DNA of 64,000 bases from Emcibacteraceae bacterium (GCA_041396985.1 JAWKXO010000005.1:1-64000), one strand, 5' to 3'. Positions 1 through 8,111 are shown, counted from the stretch's first letter. Numbers and translations are program-made. Notes: a model not told the origin generated them from the sequence alone.

Positions 1-286
1 TTATGGAACCAAAGAATGTAGTTTGTTTTTCTAAATGGGGATCAGGGTAGTGAAAAAACTGAACAGCACTTAAGAGAGATAACTCGAAATTTTTACGAAG
101 GTGATTTTTGATTAAGGATTTTGGAAGGCCTAATATTTTACAGTTTAAATCTAAAATATATTCATCGTCTGCTTTACGGCATTTTTCACCGTTTGTACTT
201 AATGGATTTTGCGAAATATAATAAGAAGGATTATAGTCTAGTATCTCGAGGGTTATTGTAAATATTTGATTTTTGTTAGATGACAT
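1..286 (-). CDS. Hypothetical protein, 3' end cut off by the window edge
   Basis: An open frame starts at the ATG at 286-284 and stays open to the left edge for 95 codons, so the C-terminus lies outside the window. The visible part begins MSSNKNQIFTITLEILDYNP and is rich in Lys, Asn, Leu and Ile, in keeping with the AT-rich left arm of the island. I see no signal peptide, membrane segment or known motif. It follows the thermonuclease-like gene on the same strand. I do not recognise the family. Confidence 0.5.
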   Translation of the reverse strand, partial: MSSNKNQIFTITLEILDYNPSYYISQNPLSTNGEKCRKADDEYILDLNCKILGLPKSLIKNHLRKNFELSLLSAVQFFHYPDPHLEKQTTFFGSI

Positions 287-359
287 TATGGTTTAAGTTA
301 AATTTTGAAAGTAATATTTTGCATTGTTCTATTCTATAGTGGGCTTCCCAAATGTCCAT
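276..359 (-). CDS. Possible 27-aa small ORF or gene remnant
   Basis: A short frame (MDIWEAHYRIEQ...) ends 11 bases inside the start of the partial gene to its left, an overlap that would suit translational coupling. The same frame stays protein-like upstream of the ATG (NWNYYDLLICAPTD) until a stop, so this may be the tail of a degraded gene. No clear ribosome binding site precedes the ATG. Reality as a gene is doubtful. Confidence 0.2.
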   Translation of the reverse strand: MDIWEAHYRIEQCKILLSKFNLNHNVI

Positions 360-417
360 ATCAGTTGGGGCGCAAATTAATAAATCATAATAATTCCAAT
401 TTTTAAATTATTTTTAT

Positions 418-1182
418 CTAAACTCTCGATCTTCTCCAACCAGCTGCTCTTGCTTCTTTTTCTGTGCAAAACCATTTTTCACCTTTTGAAGGATTAATTT
501 GTGTCACAGAATAATATTCATCATCTGGCATATGATATATTTTTGCGCCGCTTGAACTGATATTGCCCTTTATATTACAACCAGTGGGTTTCTCATTACT
601 TGAAATATATCGATTGATACCTCGCCAATTCCAAGGATATTCAAATTTGCCTATCCATATCCCTTTAGATGAAATATCAGCATCTTCCTCTTCATCAATA
701 TAATCACTAGAGTAGTCTTTATAAGCAACGGCAAGCCCATTACTAACCATAAGCGCATTCAAGTCTGTTTCACCATCCCTACAGACAGCAACAACTCGAT
801 TATATTGATCAATATCTTTTGGTTCACATCTTATGATTTTGTTTTCAATTATTGATGATAAATGTTCTGTTGCTTTTTTGCCACACTGCCATGAAATTGA
901 ATTTTCATCTAGACAGTCCTGATTGGCTTCGGGTGCATCAATACCAAATAGCCTAATTATTGTTTTATTGATTTTTATTGTGTCACCATCAATCACCTGT
1001 GCCCTTCCAGCAATAATATCTCCATTATCAAAAGATTGCTTTTCAGAAGTGTTAATCCAACCCGGCAAGTCTTCAGGCAATAACACTCCTAAAACAGAAC
1101 CAATAACTACAGCAAATAACAAAGTACAAATCACAATGCTTTTTAACCGTCTTGGTTTTTTGAATTTTCTAATAATTGTCAT
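418..1182 (-). CDS. Membrane-anchored thermonuclease-like (SNase-fold) protein
   Basis: The 254-aa product has a basic N-terminus and one hydrophobic segment at about residues 15-35, so it is probably anchored in the inner membrane with the rest in the periplasm. Residues 60-190 are a staphylococcal-nuclease-like domain: VIDGDTI at 63-69, then RLFGIDAPE at 77-85 giving the family's Arg, Asp and Glu, and a second Arg in QYNR at 129. The C-terminal 50 residues (CNIKGNIS... to KGEKWFCTEKEARAAGW) form the Cys/Trp-rich tail often attached to proteobacterial SNase proteins. The catalytic-type residues look present, so nuclease activity on nucleic acid is plausible. The substrate and physiological role are unknown. 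It sits alone among hypotheticals in the mobile island. Confidence 0.85.
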   Translation of the reverse strand: MTIIRKFKKPRRLKSIVICTLLFAVVIGSVLGVLLPEDLPGWINTSEKQSFDNGDIIAGRAQVIDGDTIKINKTIIRLFGIDAPEANQDCLDENSISWQCGKKATEHLSSIIENKIIRCEPKDIDQYNRVVAVCRDGETDLNALMVSNGLAVAYKDYSSDYIDEEEDADISSKGIWIGKFEYPWNWRGINRYISSNEKPTGCNIKGNISSSGAKIYHMPDDEYYSVTQINPSKGEKWFCTEKEARAAGWRRSRV

Positions 1183-1230
1183 AGACTGAGTATAAAAAGT
1201 TATTGTTTAGGATTTCTTAATGCAAAGTTT

Positions 1231-1263
1231 TGATGACCGCTTCTGACCGAATGCAGTCATTGA
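1231..1263. repeat. Dispersed palindromic repeat, copy A
   Basis: The stretch reads TGATGACCGCTTCTGACCGA then ATGCAGTCATTGA. It is a degenerate version of the unit seen at 2831-2864 and 4235-4268: a T(G)(A/T)CCGCTT core, a GGTC or GACC centre and a (G)CGGTCATT-like right half. It lies in the non-coding gap between divergent genes (thermonuclease-like to the left, PAS-like to the right). Confidence 0.45.
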
Positions 1264-1451
1264 AATCATAATGAGAAAGTAAATATTTAACTGAGTTACT
1301 TCTTGGCACTATAGAAAAGACATGATGAAGCATAAATGAGGTAAATAAATTTGATCAGAAGCTACTACTAAAAATGATGTACACATATTATTAAAATTGA
1401 TAAAACTTATTTTATAATAATAAAAGTCTAATAAACCAGAGGCTAAAGTGG

Positions 1452-2009
1452 TTGCATAGATATATTTCAAATTTTAATGCATCTAAGGCTGTTCATAGTT
1501 TTTCACTAAAAGAAGAGCATAGGGAATTTAGTAGTTATTTTTACAAGGTAAGCCAACCTTTTCCTGAACAACTCGAAAAATTGAAAAGCTTTTATAAAAT
1601 CTGGCAAGCAAAGATAAATGCAAACTCACTCCCAAGTTGGTCAGATTTCGCATTTGAGGACTTTAAAGGGTGGCATTCAAATATGCGATTAATCAAATAC
1701 TTAGAAAATCAAAATTATATAAGTAACGTTATGGTCGTGGGGGAGGAATTTAAACGCAGATGGGGGCCAAAATCATTATCTGAACGCATTCAATCCGGTC
1801 AAATTAATTCAAGGGTAATTATTTCAAGATTTGAAGAGTTTCTAAAATATATCAATAGCCATCATTATGTCATTCATGTTGGTACACATTCATCTGTGGG
1901 CATTAGTAATTTGCCCGTAATTGTGCTGGAATTGCCTTTATCAGAGAACGGTAAGGATGTTTCACATATAATATCTGCAATGATACCTCTCCAAGTACAA
2001 CGTAGCTAG
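1452..2009 (+). CDS. PAS-like (PAS_5-type) hypothetical protein
   Basis: The 185-aa frame opens with TTG at 1452; no ATG occurs before residue 77, and AGAGG at 1438-1442 gives a well-placed ribosome binding site for the TTG. The middle part (LPSWSDFAFEDFKGWHSNMRL, then a FKRRWGPKSLSERI segment) resembles the alphaproteobacterial PAS_5 pattern of 'LP.rsdFdp.dl...l....l', followed by a short gap and the 'R..G....' region. That similarity is from memory of the family and is moderate. No output domain is attached, so a role in sensing would be speculative. It is AT-rich like its neighbours. Confidence 0.5.
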   Translation: MHRYISNFNASKAVHSFSLKEEHREFSSYFYKVSQPFPEQLEKLKSFYKIWQAKINANSLPSWSDFAFEDFKGWHSNMRLIKYLENQNYISNVMVVGEEFKRRWGPKSLSERIQSGQINSRVIISRFEEFLKYINSHHYVIHVGTHSSVGISNLPVIVLELPLSENGKDVSHIISAMIPLQVQRS

Positions 2010-2094
2010 TAAAATACCTAAAGGGGATTAAAATGCACTGCGATTGGCAAAAAGTGGTTTGATTTCATCATCTTATTCTTATTGCCCAATGATA

Positions 2095-2451
2095 TTAACC
2101 AATTTCAAATACGTCTTCTTCTATTCCATGATTTAATCTTATGATTAAAATCAATTGTTTATTTACAATCTGTAATTCTTTAGATGCTATTTTTGGAATT
2201 GGTATCCTGTAATCCAGACAAAATGCAATTAAGGCAGCGCCAATTTCGGCTTGATTATATGAAATAATGTTATCTTCAATTCCCAAATTCTTATCTATTT
2301 CACAAGTTATAGGCTTTTTTGATTTTTCATTAATTTCAAACCTAACTATATCGTTATGGTCAAAGTATTTTTTACGTCTTTTGGAAAATATAGAGAGAGC
2401 TTTTTTTACTTCCTGAGTAGTAAAATGAATATTCTTAACTTCTACTGGCAT
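2095..2451 (-). CDS. Hypothetical 118-aa protein
   Basis: The product begins MPVEVKNIHFTTQEVKKALS and has charged, mixed alpha/beta-type sequence without a signal peptide, membrane segment or recognisable motif. The middle segment NQAEIGAALIAFCLDYRIPIPK could be a helix-loop-strand core. It faces the PAS-like gene tail to tail. A 540-base non-coding stretch lies upstream. I do not recognise the family. Confidence 0.55.
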   Translation of the reverse strand: MPVEVKNIHFTTQEVKKALSIFSKRRKKYFDHNDIVRFEINEKSKKPITCEIDKNLGIEDNIISYNQAEIGAALIAFCLDYRIPIPKIASKELQIVNKQLILIIRLNHGIEEDVFEIG

Positions 2452-2692
2452 TGACTTACTCTTTTTTATTTTTATTTATTAGTTTCACATTTATTTGAAT
2501 ACAAACCTTGATTGAAATCAAGGATATTATTAGAATATCCTAATATGGCAGCAATGAGGCTATAAGACCATATTTTTTTTTGGAAGGTAATGAATGACAG
2601 TAGCTACTAAGTTATTAAAGTAGTTAAATAAATTATAATAGTTTTCATTTAATTAATGTTGATTTTTTAACTAAAATTAGTATGTTAGGCAT
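2452..2692. other. AT-rich non-coding stretch
   Basis: This is upstream of the 118-aa gene. I see no gene longer than about ten codons. It must contain the promoter of the leftward gene. A weak sigma70-like pair at its right end (TTGATT at 2659-2664, 16-base spacer, TATGTT at 2681-2686) points rightward, toward the two hairpins that follow. Confidence 0.4.
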
Positions 2693-2766
2693 TCCTTATA
2701 AAAAGCAATTTTTAATAAGGAAAATAGGCTAGGTTTCCCCCCCAAGGACCTGGCCTATTTCTTTTA
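2693..2766 (+). ncRNA. Candidate small RNA: two hairpins and a U-rich end
   Basis: Two adjacent hairpins lie in non-coding DNA. The first pairs CCTTAT (2694-2699) with ATAAGG (2715-2720), extended by an AAAA/TTTT stretch. The second pairs AAATAGGCTAGGT with ACCTGGCCTATTT (ending 2760) around a loop containing seven consecutive C, and is followed by CTTTT. A weak promoter-like pair (TTGATT / TATGTT) ends just before. The second hairpin alone could be a bidirectional terminator, but no gene runs into it from either side, which favours a short independent transcript. No family is recognised. Confidence 0.4.
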
Positions 2767-2830
2767 AATCTCAACTTGTTTTGATTTAACTACAGATCAT
2801 TTGATGCCAGAGATAAATTATTAAATTAAC

Positions 2831-2902
2831 ATTTGACTGTCCGCTTGGGTCGAAAACGGTCATTAAACTGAGTGTCTCTTAAGGACCAAAAGCGGACACT
2901 CG
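2831..2902. repeat. Dispersed palindromic repeat, copy B (paired)
   Basis: A unit TGTCCGCTTGGGTC at 2838-2851 continues as GAAAACGGTCATT. It is followed 33 bases later by an inverted half-copy GACCAAAAGCGGACA at 2884-2898. The two halves form a long imperfect inverted repeat upstream of the glycosyltransferase gene. Related units occur at 1231-1263 and 4235-4268. Confidence 0.55.
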
Positions 2903-2991
2903 TTTGCCAAAATTAGAAGATGAGTAAAGCGTTCCATTTGACAATATAAATAAAATTCAGATAATCTATTTCATTAAGGGGGGGATCAAGA

Positions 2992-4185
2992 ATGAAAAAT
3001 AATCCTAAAATTTGCTACGTAGCTGGCCCAGGACAGGTGATTAAAGCACATCACTACTGGAAAAATGGCATGAAATATCCCAATGAATTTGCTCTTACAT
3101 ATTCTAGTCAAGTAGAGCAATATTGTTGTGATAAAGAGGTTAGGGTTCTGATTATTTCTCAAAACCCAAAACCAGATTATATTGAGGATGGAAATATTAT
3201 TATTCAGAATATTGCGAAACCTTTTCATAATCCACGGGGAATACTTTATCTAGTAAATCAATTTCTTTATGGCATTAATTTAATGTTTCGAATTATTAAA
3301 TTCAGATCTGACGTAGTATTGGTCAATTCTGGTTCAACCTTCTATTTTATGTTGGCATTTTTAAAACTATTTTCAATAAAAATTATTCCCGTTTATCACA
3401 ACTTGTTATGGCCAAAGGGACATTACCCACAAAAGAGACTAGCTAAAATAATACTCTGGCTTGACGGGCAGCTACTTAAATATGGTACTCATGCTGTCAT
3501 TGGGGTATCATTAGAATGCTCAAGACAGGTATCGCAGATTTCAAATGGCCAACCACCACCCTTCTACCTTCTAAAACCTCAATATTTGAAAGATGAATTT
3601 GAAGGGGTGTTACCACCTTCACCGCCTCAAAAAGGTACTTTCAACATAATATTTGTTGGTAGAATTATTGAAATTAAAGGTATTTTTAACATTATAAAAA
3701 TTGCTAGCGAATTAGAGAAAAAGATGCCGGGTAGAATAAAATGGGATATTTGTGGCGATGGAAAAGATTTAGAGCAAATGAAGAAAATATCCTCACAATT
3801 GCGACTGGAGGGGATTATAAAATTTCATGGTTGGACAAATTCTTTTCACCAGAAAGAAATTTACAAGAATGCACATTTATCAATTGTTCCAACTAAAAAT
3901 AATACTGCAGAAGGTCTTGCCAAAACCGCTATTGAAGCAGTTCTCTACAAACGTCCTGTTATTTTAAGTTCTGTTGTGCCTGCCTGTGAAGAAATTGGTG
4001 GTGCGGCAGTGATTGTAGAGGATAATGATATTTATTCATATGCCAAACAAATTGCCAATCTCGTTGAAGATGAAGGTTATTATAAAGAAAAAGTTAAAGC
4101 CTGTACCCGCTCTATGCATTCATACTGGGATGGAAAGTTCGGATATTATGCAGTTCTAAGCAAAATATTAGATGAAAAAAGTTGA
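2992..4185 (+). CDS. Family-4 glycosyltransferase (GT-B fold)
   Basis: The 397-aa protein has the two-lobed layout of GT-B enzymes. An N-terminal Rossmann-like half (residues 5-190) is followed by a C-terminal half starting NIIFVGRIIEIKGIF at about 218, which is the GT4 'hGRl...KG' nucleotide-sugar-binding element. The GT4 region with the retained Glu reads GLAKTAIEAVLYKRPVI at about 310. It would transfer a sugar from a nucleotide donor to a lipid, polysaccharide or protein; donor and acceptor cannot be told. The start is well supported by AAGGGGGGGATC just upstream. It stands alone with no other polysaccharide genes, is AT-rich, and is flanked on both sides by copies of the dispersed repeat, suggesting a mobile cargo gene. 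Confidence 0.8.
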   Translation: MKNNPKICYVAGPGQVIKAHHYWKNGMKYPNEFALTYSSQVEQYCCDKEVRVLIISQNPKPDYIEDGNIIIQNIAKPFHNPRGILYLVNQFLYGINLMFRIIKFRSDVVLVNSGSTFYFMLAFLKLFSIKIIPVYHNLLWPKGHYPQKRLAKIILWLDGQLLKYGTHAVIGVSLECSRQVSQISNGQPPPFYLLKPQYLKDEFEGVLPPSPPQKGTFNIIFVGRIIEIKGIFNIIKIASELEKKMPGRIKWDICGDGKDLEQMKKISSQLRLEGIIKFHGWTNSFHQKEIYKNAHLSIVPTKNNTAEGLAKTAIEAVLYKRPVILSSVVPACEEIGGAAVIVEDNDIYSYAKQIANLVEDEGYYKEKVKACTRSMHSYWDGKFGYYAVLSKILDEKS

Positions 4186-4234
4186 TAAGAAAACGTTTCA
4201 GGATATTTAAAATTATTTCCGTATTTCCAAATTT

Positions 4235-4268
4235 CAATGTCTGCTTTGGGTCAAAAGCAGCCTTTCAA
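4235..4268. repeat. Dispersed palindromic repeat, copy C
   Basis: The unit reads CAATGTCTGCTTTGGGTC followed by AAAAGCAGCCTTTCAA. The inner arms CTGCTTT and AAAGCAG are complementary around GGGTCA. It lies between the glycosyltransferase and the convergent EVE-HNH gene, where it could also act as a transcription end. Confidence 0.5.
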
Positions 4269-4308
4269 TAATGATAATTGCTAATTTCATAAGTCATTAA
4301 TGAAAAAT

Positions 4309-5235
4309 CTACTTTTTCAAAATATGAGCTCGATGGTATTTCATATATTCAGCCTGAGCTGTTGTGAAATTACCTACATTGGCTGCGGGGTTTATTCCCC
4401 AATCTGACATCAGTTTAATAATTTTTGGGTTGGAGCAAATAATATCCCCCTCGCTACTAAAGCTTATCCAACCATTATCAAATAACCTATCAACATGTGG
4501 TGATAATAAAAGGCCGTTGTTGCCATCAAGTCTTTCCGCATTTGAAGACTTTCTCCATGGTTTAATATGGCTGGCAATAAGGAAAGACTTGTCATCTACG
4601 CTTGTTACTCTGCATTTCGTTTCAATTTCTGACACACGCATTCTAAAAATGCCTTGTCCTCGGCGGGACTTAATAAGTTGCGCTTTTTCGGTTTCACTTA
4701 TTGTTTGATTAAGTAAATTCTTTTCTACATTATCATTTTCTAATTCGCATCTATCATTCTCAATAGCAAAGTCTAATTTAGGATTTTTATTAGTAATTTC
4801 ATTAAGAAGATAATCGCCTAGAACATCACTTATTTCTGCCAGATAGCATCCCTGGTTACCATTTCCATTTGATTGGATAGGGGAATATTTCATAGGCAGT
4901 AAAGGAACAATGTTTTTCAAATGATTTTTTGGTATAAGTGGCTTTAAAACAGTTTCCCATTTCACATCTACTAACCAACCCGTCTGGTTCCATTCTTCTC
5001 CTTTTGAACCAAATTCGGCAGGTTTATCGGCTATTTTATAATGATTTTCTACAAGTCCAATTGCTTTTATTTTTGAATGGGCATAAGAAAATATTACATC
5101 TCCAATCTGGACTTTTGTTAAATTAATATATGTTTGGTTCCTGGAGCCATTTCTATTTTCCTGTGGAGACCAAATATATCCACCTTCAAGCTCTTCTAAA
5201 ATTGTTTGCCCGTGATTTACCCACCAATAAGCCAT
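4309..5235 (-). CDS. EVE-HNH protein, probable modification-dependent (type IV) restriction nuclease
   Basis: The 308-aa protein has two parts. Residues 1-145 form an EVE-like PUA-fold domain: YWWVNHGQTILEELEGGYIW, then VQIGDVIFSYAHSKIKAIGLV. This fold reads modified bases in DNA or RNA. Residues 190-300 are an HNH nuclease of the HNH_2 type: CRVTSVDDKSFLIASHIKPW with the His, then GNNGLLLSPHVDRLFDNGWI with the Asn and second His. EVE-HNH fusions are known from type IV restriction systems that cut phage DNA carrying modified cytosines, so a defence role is the best reading. No partner is needed. It lies next to umuDC and a few kilobases from a type I system, within the defence half of the island. 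Confidence 0.85.
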   Translation of the reverse strand: MAYWWVNHGQTILEELEGGYIWSPQENRNGSRNQTYINLTKVQIGDVIFSYAHSKIKAIGLVENHYKIADKPAEFGSKGEEWNQTGWLVDVKWETVLKPLIPKNHLKNIVPLLPMKYSPIQSNGNGNQGCYLAEISDVLGDYLLNEITNKNPKLDFAIENDRCELENDNVEKNLLNQTISETEKAQLIKSRRGQGIFRMRVSEIETKCRVTSVDDKSFLIASHIKPWRKSSNAERLDGNNGLLLSPHVDRLFDNGWISFSSEGDIICSNPKIIKLMSDWGINPAANVGNFTTAQAEYMKYHRAHILKK

Positions 5236-5359
5236 TCATAGCTCCCCATCTTTAATAACCCTGTCTATTATTGCATAATTTTGTATGGATTTTCATCAAT
5301 TTTTCTTATTTTGGATACTGAATAAAAAATTATCTTCGTGTCGAATATAGAAAATCATA

Positions 5360-6610
5360 TCAACTATAAACCTTTCTCAGCTCTCCCCACCGTGTCGTAT
5401 ATCTGGGACTGAGAAGGTTCCTTGCCATGAACCAGGTCTTGTTGGTGCCGGATATGGCGGGGCGGATGGTTTCACGGCCATGTATCTTGTTGATCCTATC
5501 AACGGTTTTCATGAGATGTGTTACCCTGTCTGACTGTCCGCCGCCAAAGAAGGATATTTGCCGTTCTGTGTCATAAACTAGCCCGGTGAGCATAACCCCT
5601 GCTTTCTGGTAATTATGTCTGGGCTTATAGATGGCCTCCAGTACCTGTAAGGCTGCTCTTATGATGGTGCCTGCATCATTACGGGCTTCCTGTAGAATTA
5701 CGGCATGACTGGCTGAATAGCTTGTGTTCCTATCCCCATAAGGATCAGTGCGGATAAACACATGAACCCTGTAGGCATAGACCTTCTTGATACGGGCTTT
5801 CTCTGCGGCCCTGTTGGCATAAAAGGATACAGCTTCTATCATCTCCTGCTTGGCACTGACACGGTTCTTAAAGCCTCTGCTGACGATTATATTCTGGGGA
5901 TGTGGCGGGGCTTCCTCCAAGGGAATGCAGCTTATGCCATTCAGCTCCCTAACTGTCCGCTCAGCCACCACGCTGAAACGCTTCCTGACCGCTCTGGGGG
6001 CCAATTGTGAAAGGTCATAGGCAGTATGAACCCCGAAGGCCTTTAGATGCTCTGTGAGCCGTCTGCCTATGCCCCAGACCTTATCAACGGCTATCTGTTT
6101 TAATATATCATAGTCCGGTGTTTCCATGACATAGGACCCACACTGGCCTTCAAATCTCTTGGCAACATGGTTAGCCAGCTTTGCCAGTGTCTTGGTCGGG
6201 GCAATGCCGACTGAAACGGGAATGCCGGTTAAGCGTTCCACATCATGCTTGATGAGCTTCCCACGCGCCTCCAGGTCATTAAATCCCTTTAAGGACAGAA
6301 AGGCTTCATCAATGCTGTAAACCTCAAGGTCAGGAGTATAATTCTCAAGGGCTTTCATGACCCGTTCCGACAGGTCGCCATAAAGGGCATAGTTGCTCGA
6401 GAAGACAGCAACACGCTTCCTCAGTAGATCATCTCTTACCTTAAAGAAGACATCCCCCATCTTATAGCCCAGTGCCTTGGCTTCATTGGAGAGGGCAATA
6501 AGACAGCCGTCATTATTGGATAGGACCACTACGGGCTTCCCTATAAGGTCAGGACGGAATACCCGTTCACAGGACGCATAGAAGCTGTTACAGTCCACCA
6601 GTGCAAACAT
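5360..6610 (-). CDS. umuC: UmuC-type Y-family translesion DNA polymerase subunit
   Basis: The 416-aa product has the Y-family palm motifs: FALVDCNSFYASCERVF at the N-terminus with the first metal-binding Asp, and YSIDEAFL at 98-105 with the SIDE acidic pair. Helix-hairpin-helix-like sequence (GIGRRLTEHLKAFGVHTAYDL) and a little-finger region follow, and the C-terminus matches UmuC length. With cleaved UmuD it forms DNA polymerase V, which copies past lesions during SOS. It starts 3 bases after the umuD stop, so the two are one transcript. Its base composition is more GC-rich than the left arm of the island, suggesting separate acquisition. Confidence 0.95.
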   Translation of the reverse strand: MFALVDCNSFYASCERVFRPDLIGKPVVVLSNNDGCLIALSNEAKALGYKMGDVFFKVRDDLLRKRVAVFSSNYALYGDLSERVMKALENYTPDLEVYSIDEAFLSLKGFNDLEARGKLIKHDVERLTGIPVSVGIAPTKTLAKLANHVAKRFEGQCGSYVMETPDYDILKQIAVDKVWGIGRRLTEHLKAFGVHTAYDLSQLAPRAVRKRFSVVAERTVRELNGISCIPLEEAPPHPQNIIVSRGFKNRVSAKQEMIEAVSFYANRAAEKARIKKVYAYRVHVFIRTDPYGDRNTSYSASHAVILQEARNDAGTIIRAALQVLEAIYKPRHNYQKAGVMLTGLVYDTERQISFFGGGQSDRVTHLMKTVDRINKIHGRETIRPAISGTNKTWFMARNLLSPRYTTRWGELRKVYS

Positions 6611-6613
6611 GGC

Positions 6614-7033
6614 CTATAACTCGGTGATAGAGGAGGTAACAACACCCCAGACGGTAAACTCTTCAGTGATGGATTTAAAATGGGGATTGGCAGGGTCAAG
6701 CTGCGGAGGATCAGATTTAAGGTTTAACCGCTTCACGGTCATATCCCCGTCAACCATAGCCACAACCACCTTGCCATGTGTGGGCATGATACTGCGATCA
6801 ACGATCAACAAATCCCCGTCATTAATGCCAACCCCAGTCATGCTTTCCCCTTCAACCCGAAACAGGAAGGTGGAGGACGGGCTTTTAATCAGCTTCTGGT
6901 TCAGGTCCAGCTTATCCTCAAGCCAGTCTTCAGCAGCACTGGGAAAGCCACAATGCACCTTACTGGGCGCAAGAGGAAGAGAAAGGGCAACACCCGAATG
7001 AACAGGGCCAATATAAGAGATAGTATCAAGCAT
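6614..7033 (-). CDS. umuD: UmuD, self-cleaving SOS mutagenesis subunit
   Basis: This 139-aa protein belongs to the LexA/UmuD S24 family. The cleavage site is the Cys28-Gly29 bond in VHCGFPS. The catalytic pair is Ser64 in EGESM and Lys101 in TVKRL. After RecA-stimulated self-cleavage, UmuD' pairs with UmuC to make the translesion polymerase. The gene is followed at once by umuC and preceded by an SOS box 11 bases before the start codon, so the operon should be repressed by LexA and induced by DNA damage. Its length equals the Escherichia coli protein. Confidence 0.95.
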   Translation of the reverse strand: MLDTISYIGPVHSGVALSLPLAPSKVHCGFPSAAEDWLEDKLDLNQKLIKSPSSTFLFRVEGESMTGVGINDGDLLIVDRSIMPTHGKVVVAMVDGDMTVKRLNLKSDPPQLDPANPHFKSITEEFTVWGVVTSSITEL

Positions 7034-7043
7034 CCCTCAATTA

Positions 7044-7058
7044 GAACAAAAAAAGAAC
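7044..7058 (-). promoter_or_regulatory. SOS box (LexA operator) of umuDC
   Basis: The plus strand reads GAAC, seven A, GAAC, which on the gene strand is GTTC-N7-GTTC, exactly the direct-repeat LexA operator known from alphaproteobacteria. It ends 11 bases upstream of the umuD start codon, so bound LexA would block transcription initiation or the earliest elongation. Confidence 0.85.
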
Positions 7059-7352
7059 AAATGTAAAGAAAATTTATATTAAAAGTGCAAATAAACATCG
7101 ATTGGATGGGAAAGGACTAGCGACAAAATAAGCTACTTACTATAATCTTAAATAAATAAGGGTGCCCTAATTATTGTCAATTTGCAAATTATTGTTATTC
7201 CAATGCGTTCCTTAATGGTCAGATTAATTGGTAATTCCCTTTGGTCGTGGGCCTGCTGTTTCTGGCAGATTAAAGTAGCTATTTTTAGTGGATTGAAAAA
7301 TAAATCTATGTAATGGTAAGGCAAGCTAGATATCGATTGGTGCAATTAATTT
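7059..7352. other. Non-coding gap between divergent umuD and the Abi gene
   Basis: No gene, RNA or clear repeat is visible here. It must carry the promoters of the two divergent units. The SOS box lies at its left margin. Confidence 0.5.
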
Positions 7353-8111
7353 ATGAACATTATAAAAGAGTTAGAAACAGATGTTGAACATATAGTCTGT
7401 TTGCAAAACAACCTTATAGTGCATGCAACTGGCGGAGTAGCCAATGATGAAGACTATATTTTGCTGCGAGGTTGGTTGATGGATAAAACTGATTTCAAAG
7501 CACACATTCCTAGCTATATTCGAACCAATAGAGATTTAGGTCAGTTCTGGCAATTTATTAAGCATAAATACAGTACCTACGCTGATCGACGAACATTCAT
7601 TTACGACACATTCCAACCGCTTCTAGATTTTGTTGAGGGAAGAAACACAGCACCCGCTGATAAGTCTATTTCTGAAATGTTAAAAACGTTTAATGAAGAT
7701 AGCGTTCATGCAGTGTGGGAAAAAGCTTTGGAACGACGGGCGAATGATGCTGAAGGTGCAATTACCGCTGCTCGCACATTGTTAGAAACGGTGTGCAAAC
7801 ATATTTTAGATGCATCAGATGTTGTATATAAGAAAGATATTGATTTGCCTGAGCTTTACAAAAAAGTAGCTACGCTGTTAAAACTTGCTGCTAGTCAACA
7901 TACAGAAGGTGTATTTAAGCAAATTCTTGGAGGTTGTTCTGGTATCGTTGGCGGGTTAGGTAGTTTGCGAAACAAGATTGGGGATGCGCATGGACAGGGT
8001 AGTAAGCCAATTAAACCAGCCCCACGACATGCAGAGCTTGCGGTGAATTTAGCAGGTAGTATGGCACTATTTCTAGTGAGAACATGGCGGGAGCAAAATA
8101 ATCAATATTAA
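7353..8111 (+). CDS. Abortive-infection C-terminal-domain (Abi_C) family protein
   Basis: The 252-aa product ends in a recognisable Abi_C domain at about residues 120-250: ANDAEGAITAARTLLETVCK, later LYKKVATLLKLAASQ, then GLGSLRNKIGDAHGQG and the AELAVNLAGSMALFLVRTW helix. The N-terminal 110 residues have no clear match. Abi_C proteins are associated with phage abortive infection and are often carried next to restriction systems; the biochemical activity is not established. It is the first gene of a rightward series leading into a type I restriction system, with a 114-base gap to the next gene. No strong ribosome binding site is visible. Confidence 0.8.
   Translation: MNIIKELETDVEHIVCLQNNLIVHATGGVANDEDYILLRGWLMDKTDFKAHIPSYIRTNRDLGQFWQFIKHKYSTYADRRTFIYDTFQPLLDFVEGRNTAPADKSISEMLKTFNEDSVHAVWEKALERRANDAEGAITAARTLLETVCKHILDASDVVYKKDIDLPELYKKVATLLKLAASQHTEGVFKQILGGCSGIVGGLGSLRNKIGDAHGQGSKPIKPAPRHAELAVNLAGSMALFLVRTWREQNNQY

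Noticed and set aside
923..1189. An 88-residue open frame opposite the thermonuclease-like gene
   Set aside because: It lies over the conserved SNase domain and has no sign of being translated.
2838..2898. CRISPR-like repeat array
   Set aside because: Only two inverted half-units occur here, with no regular spacers and no cas genes in the window.
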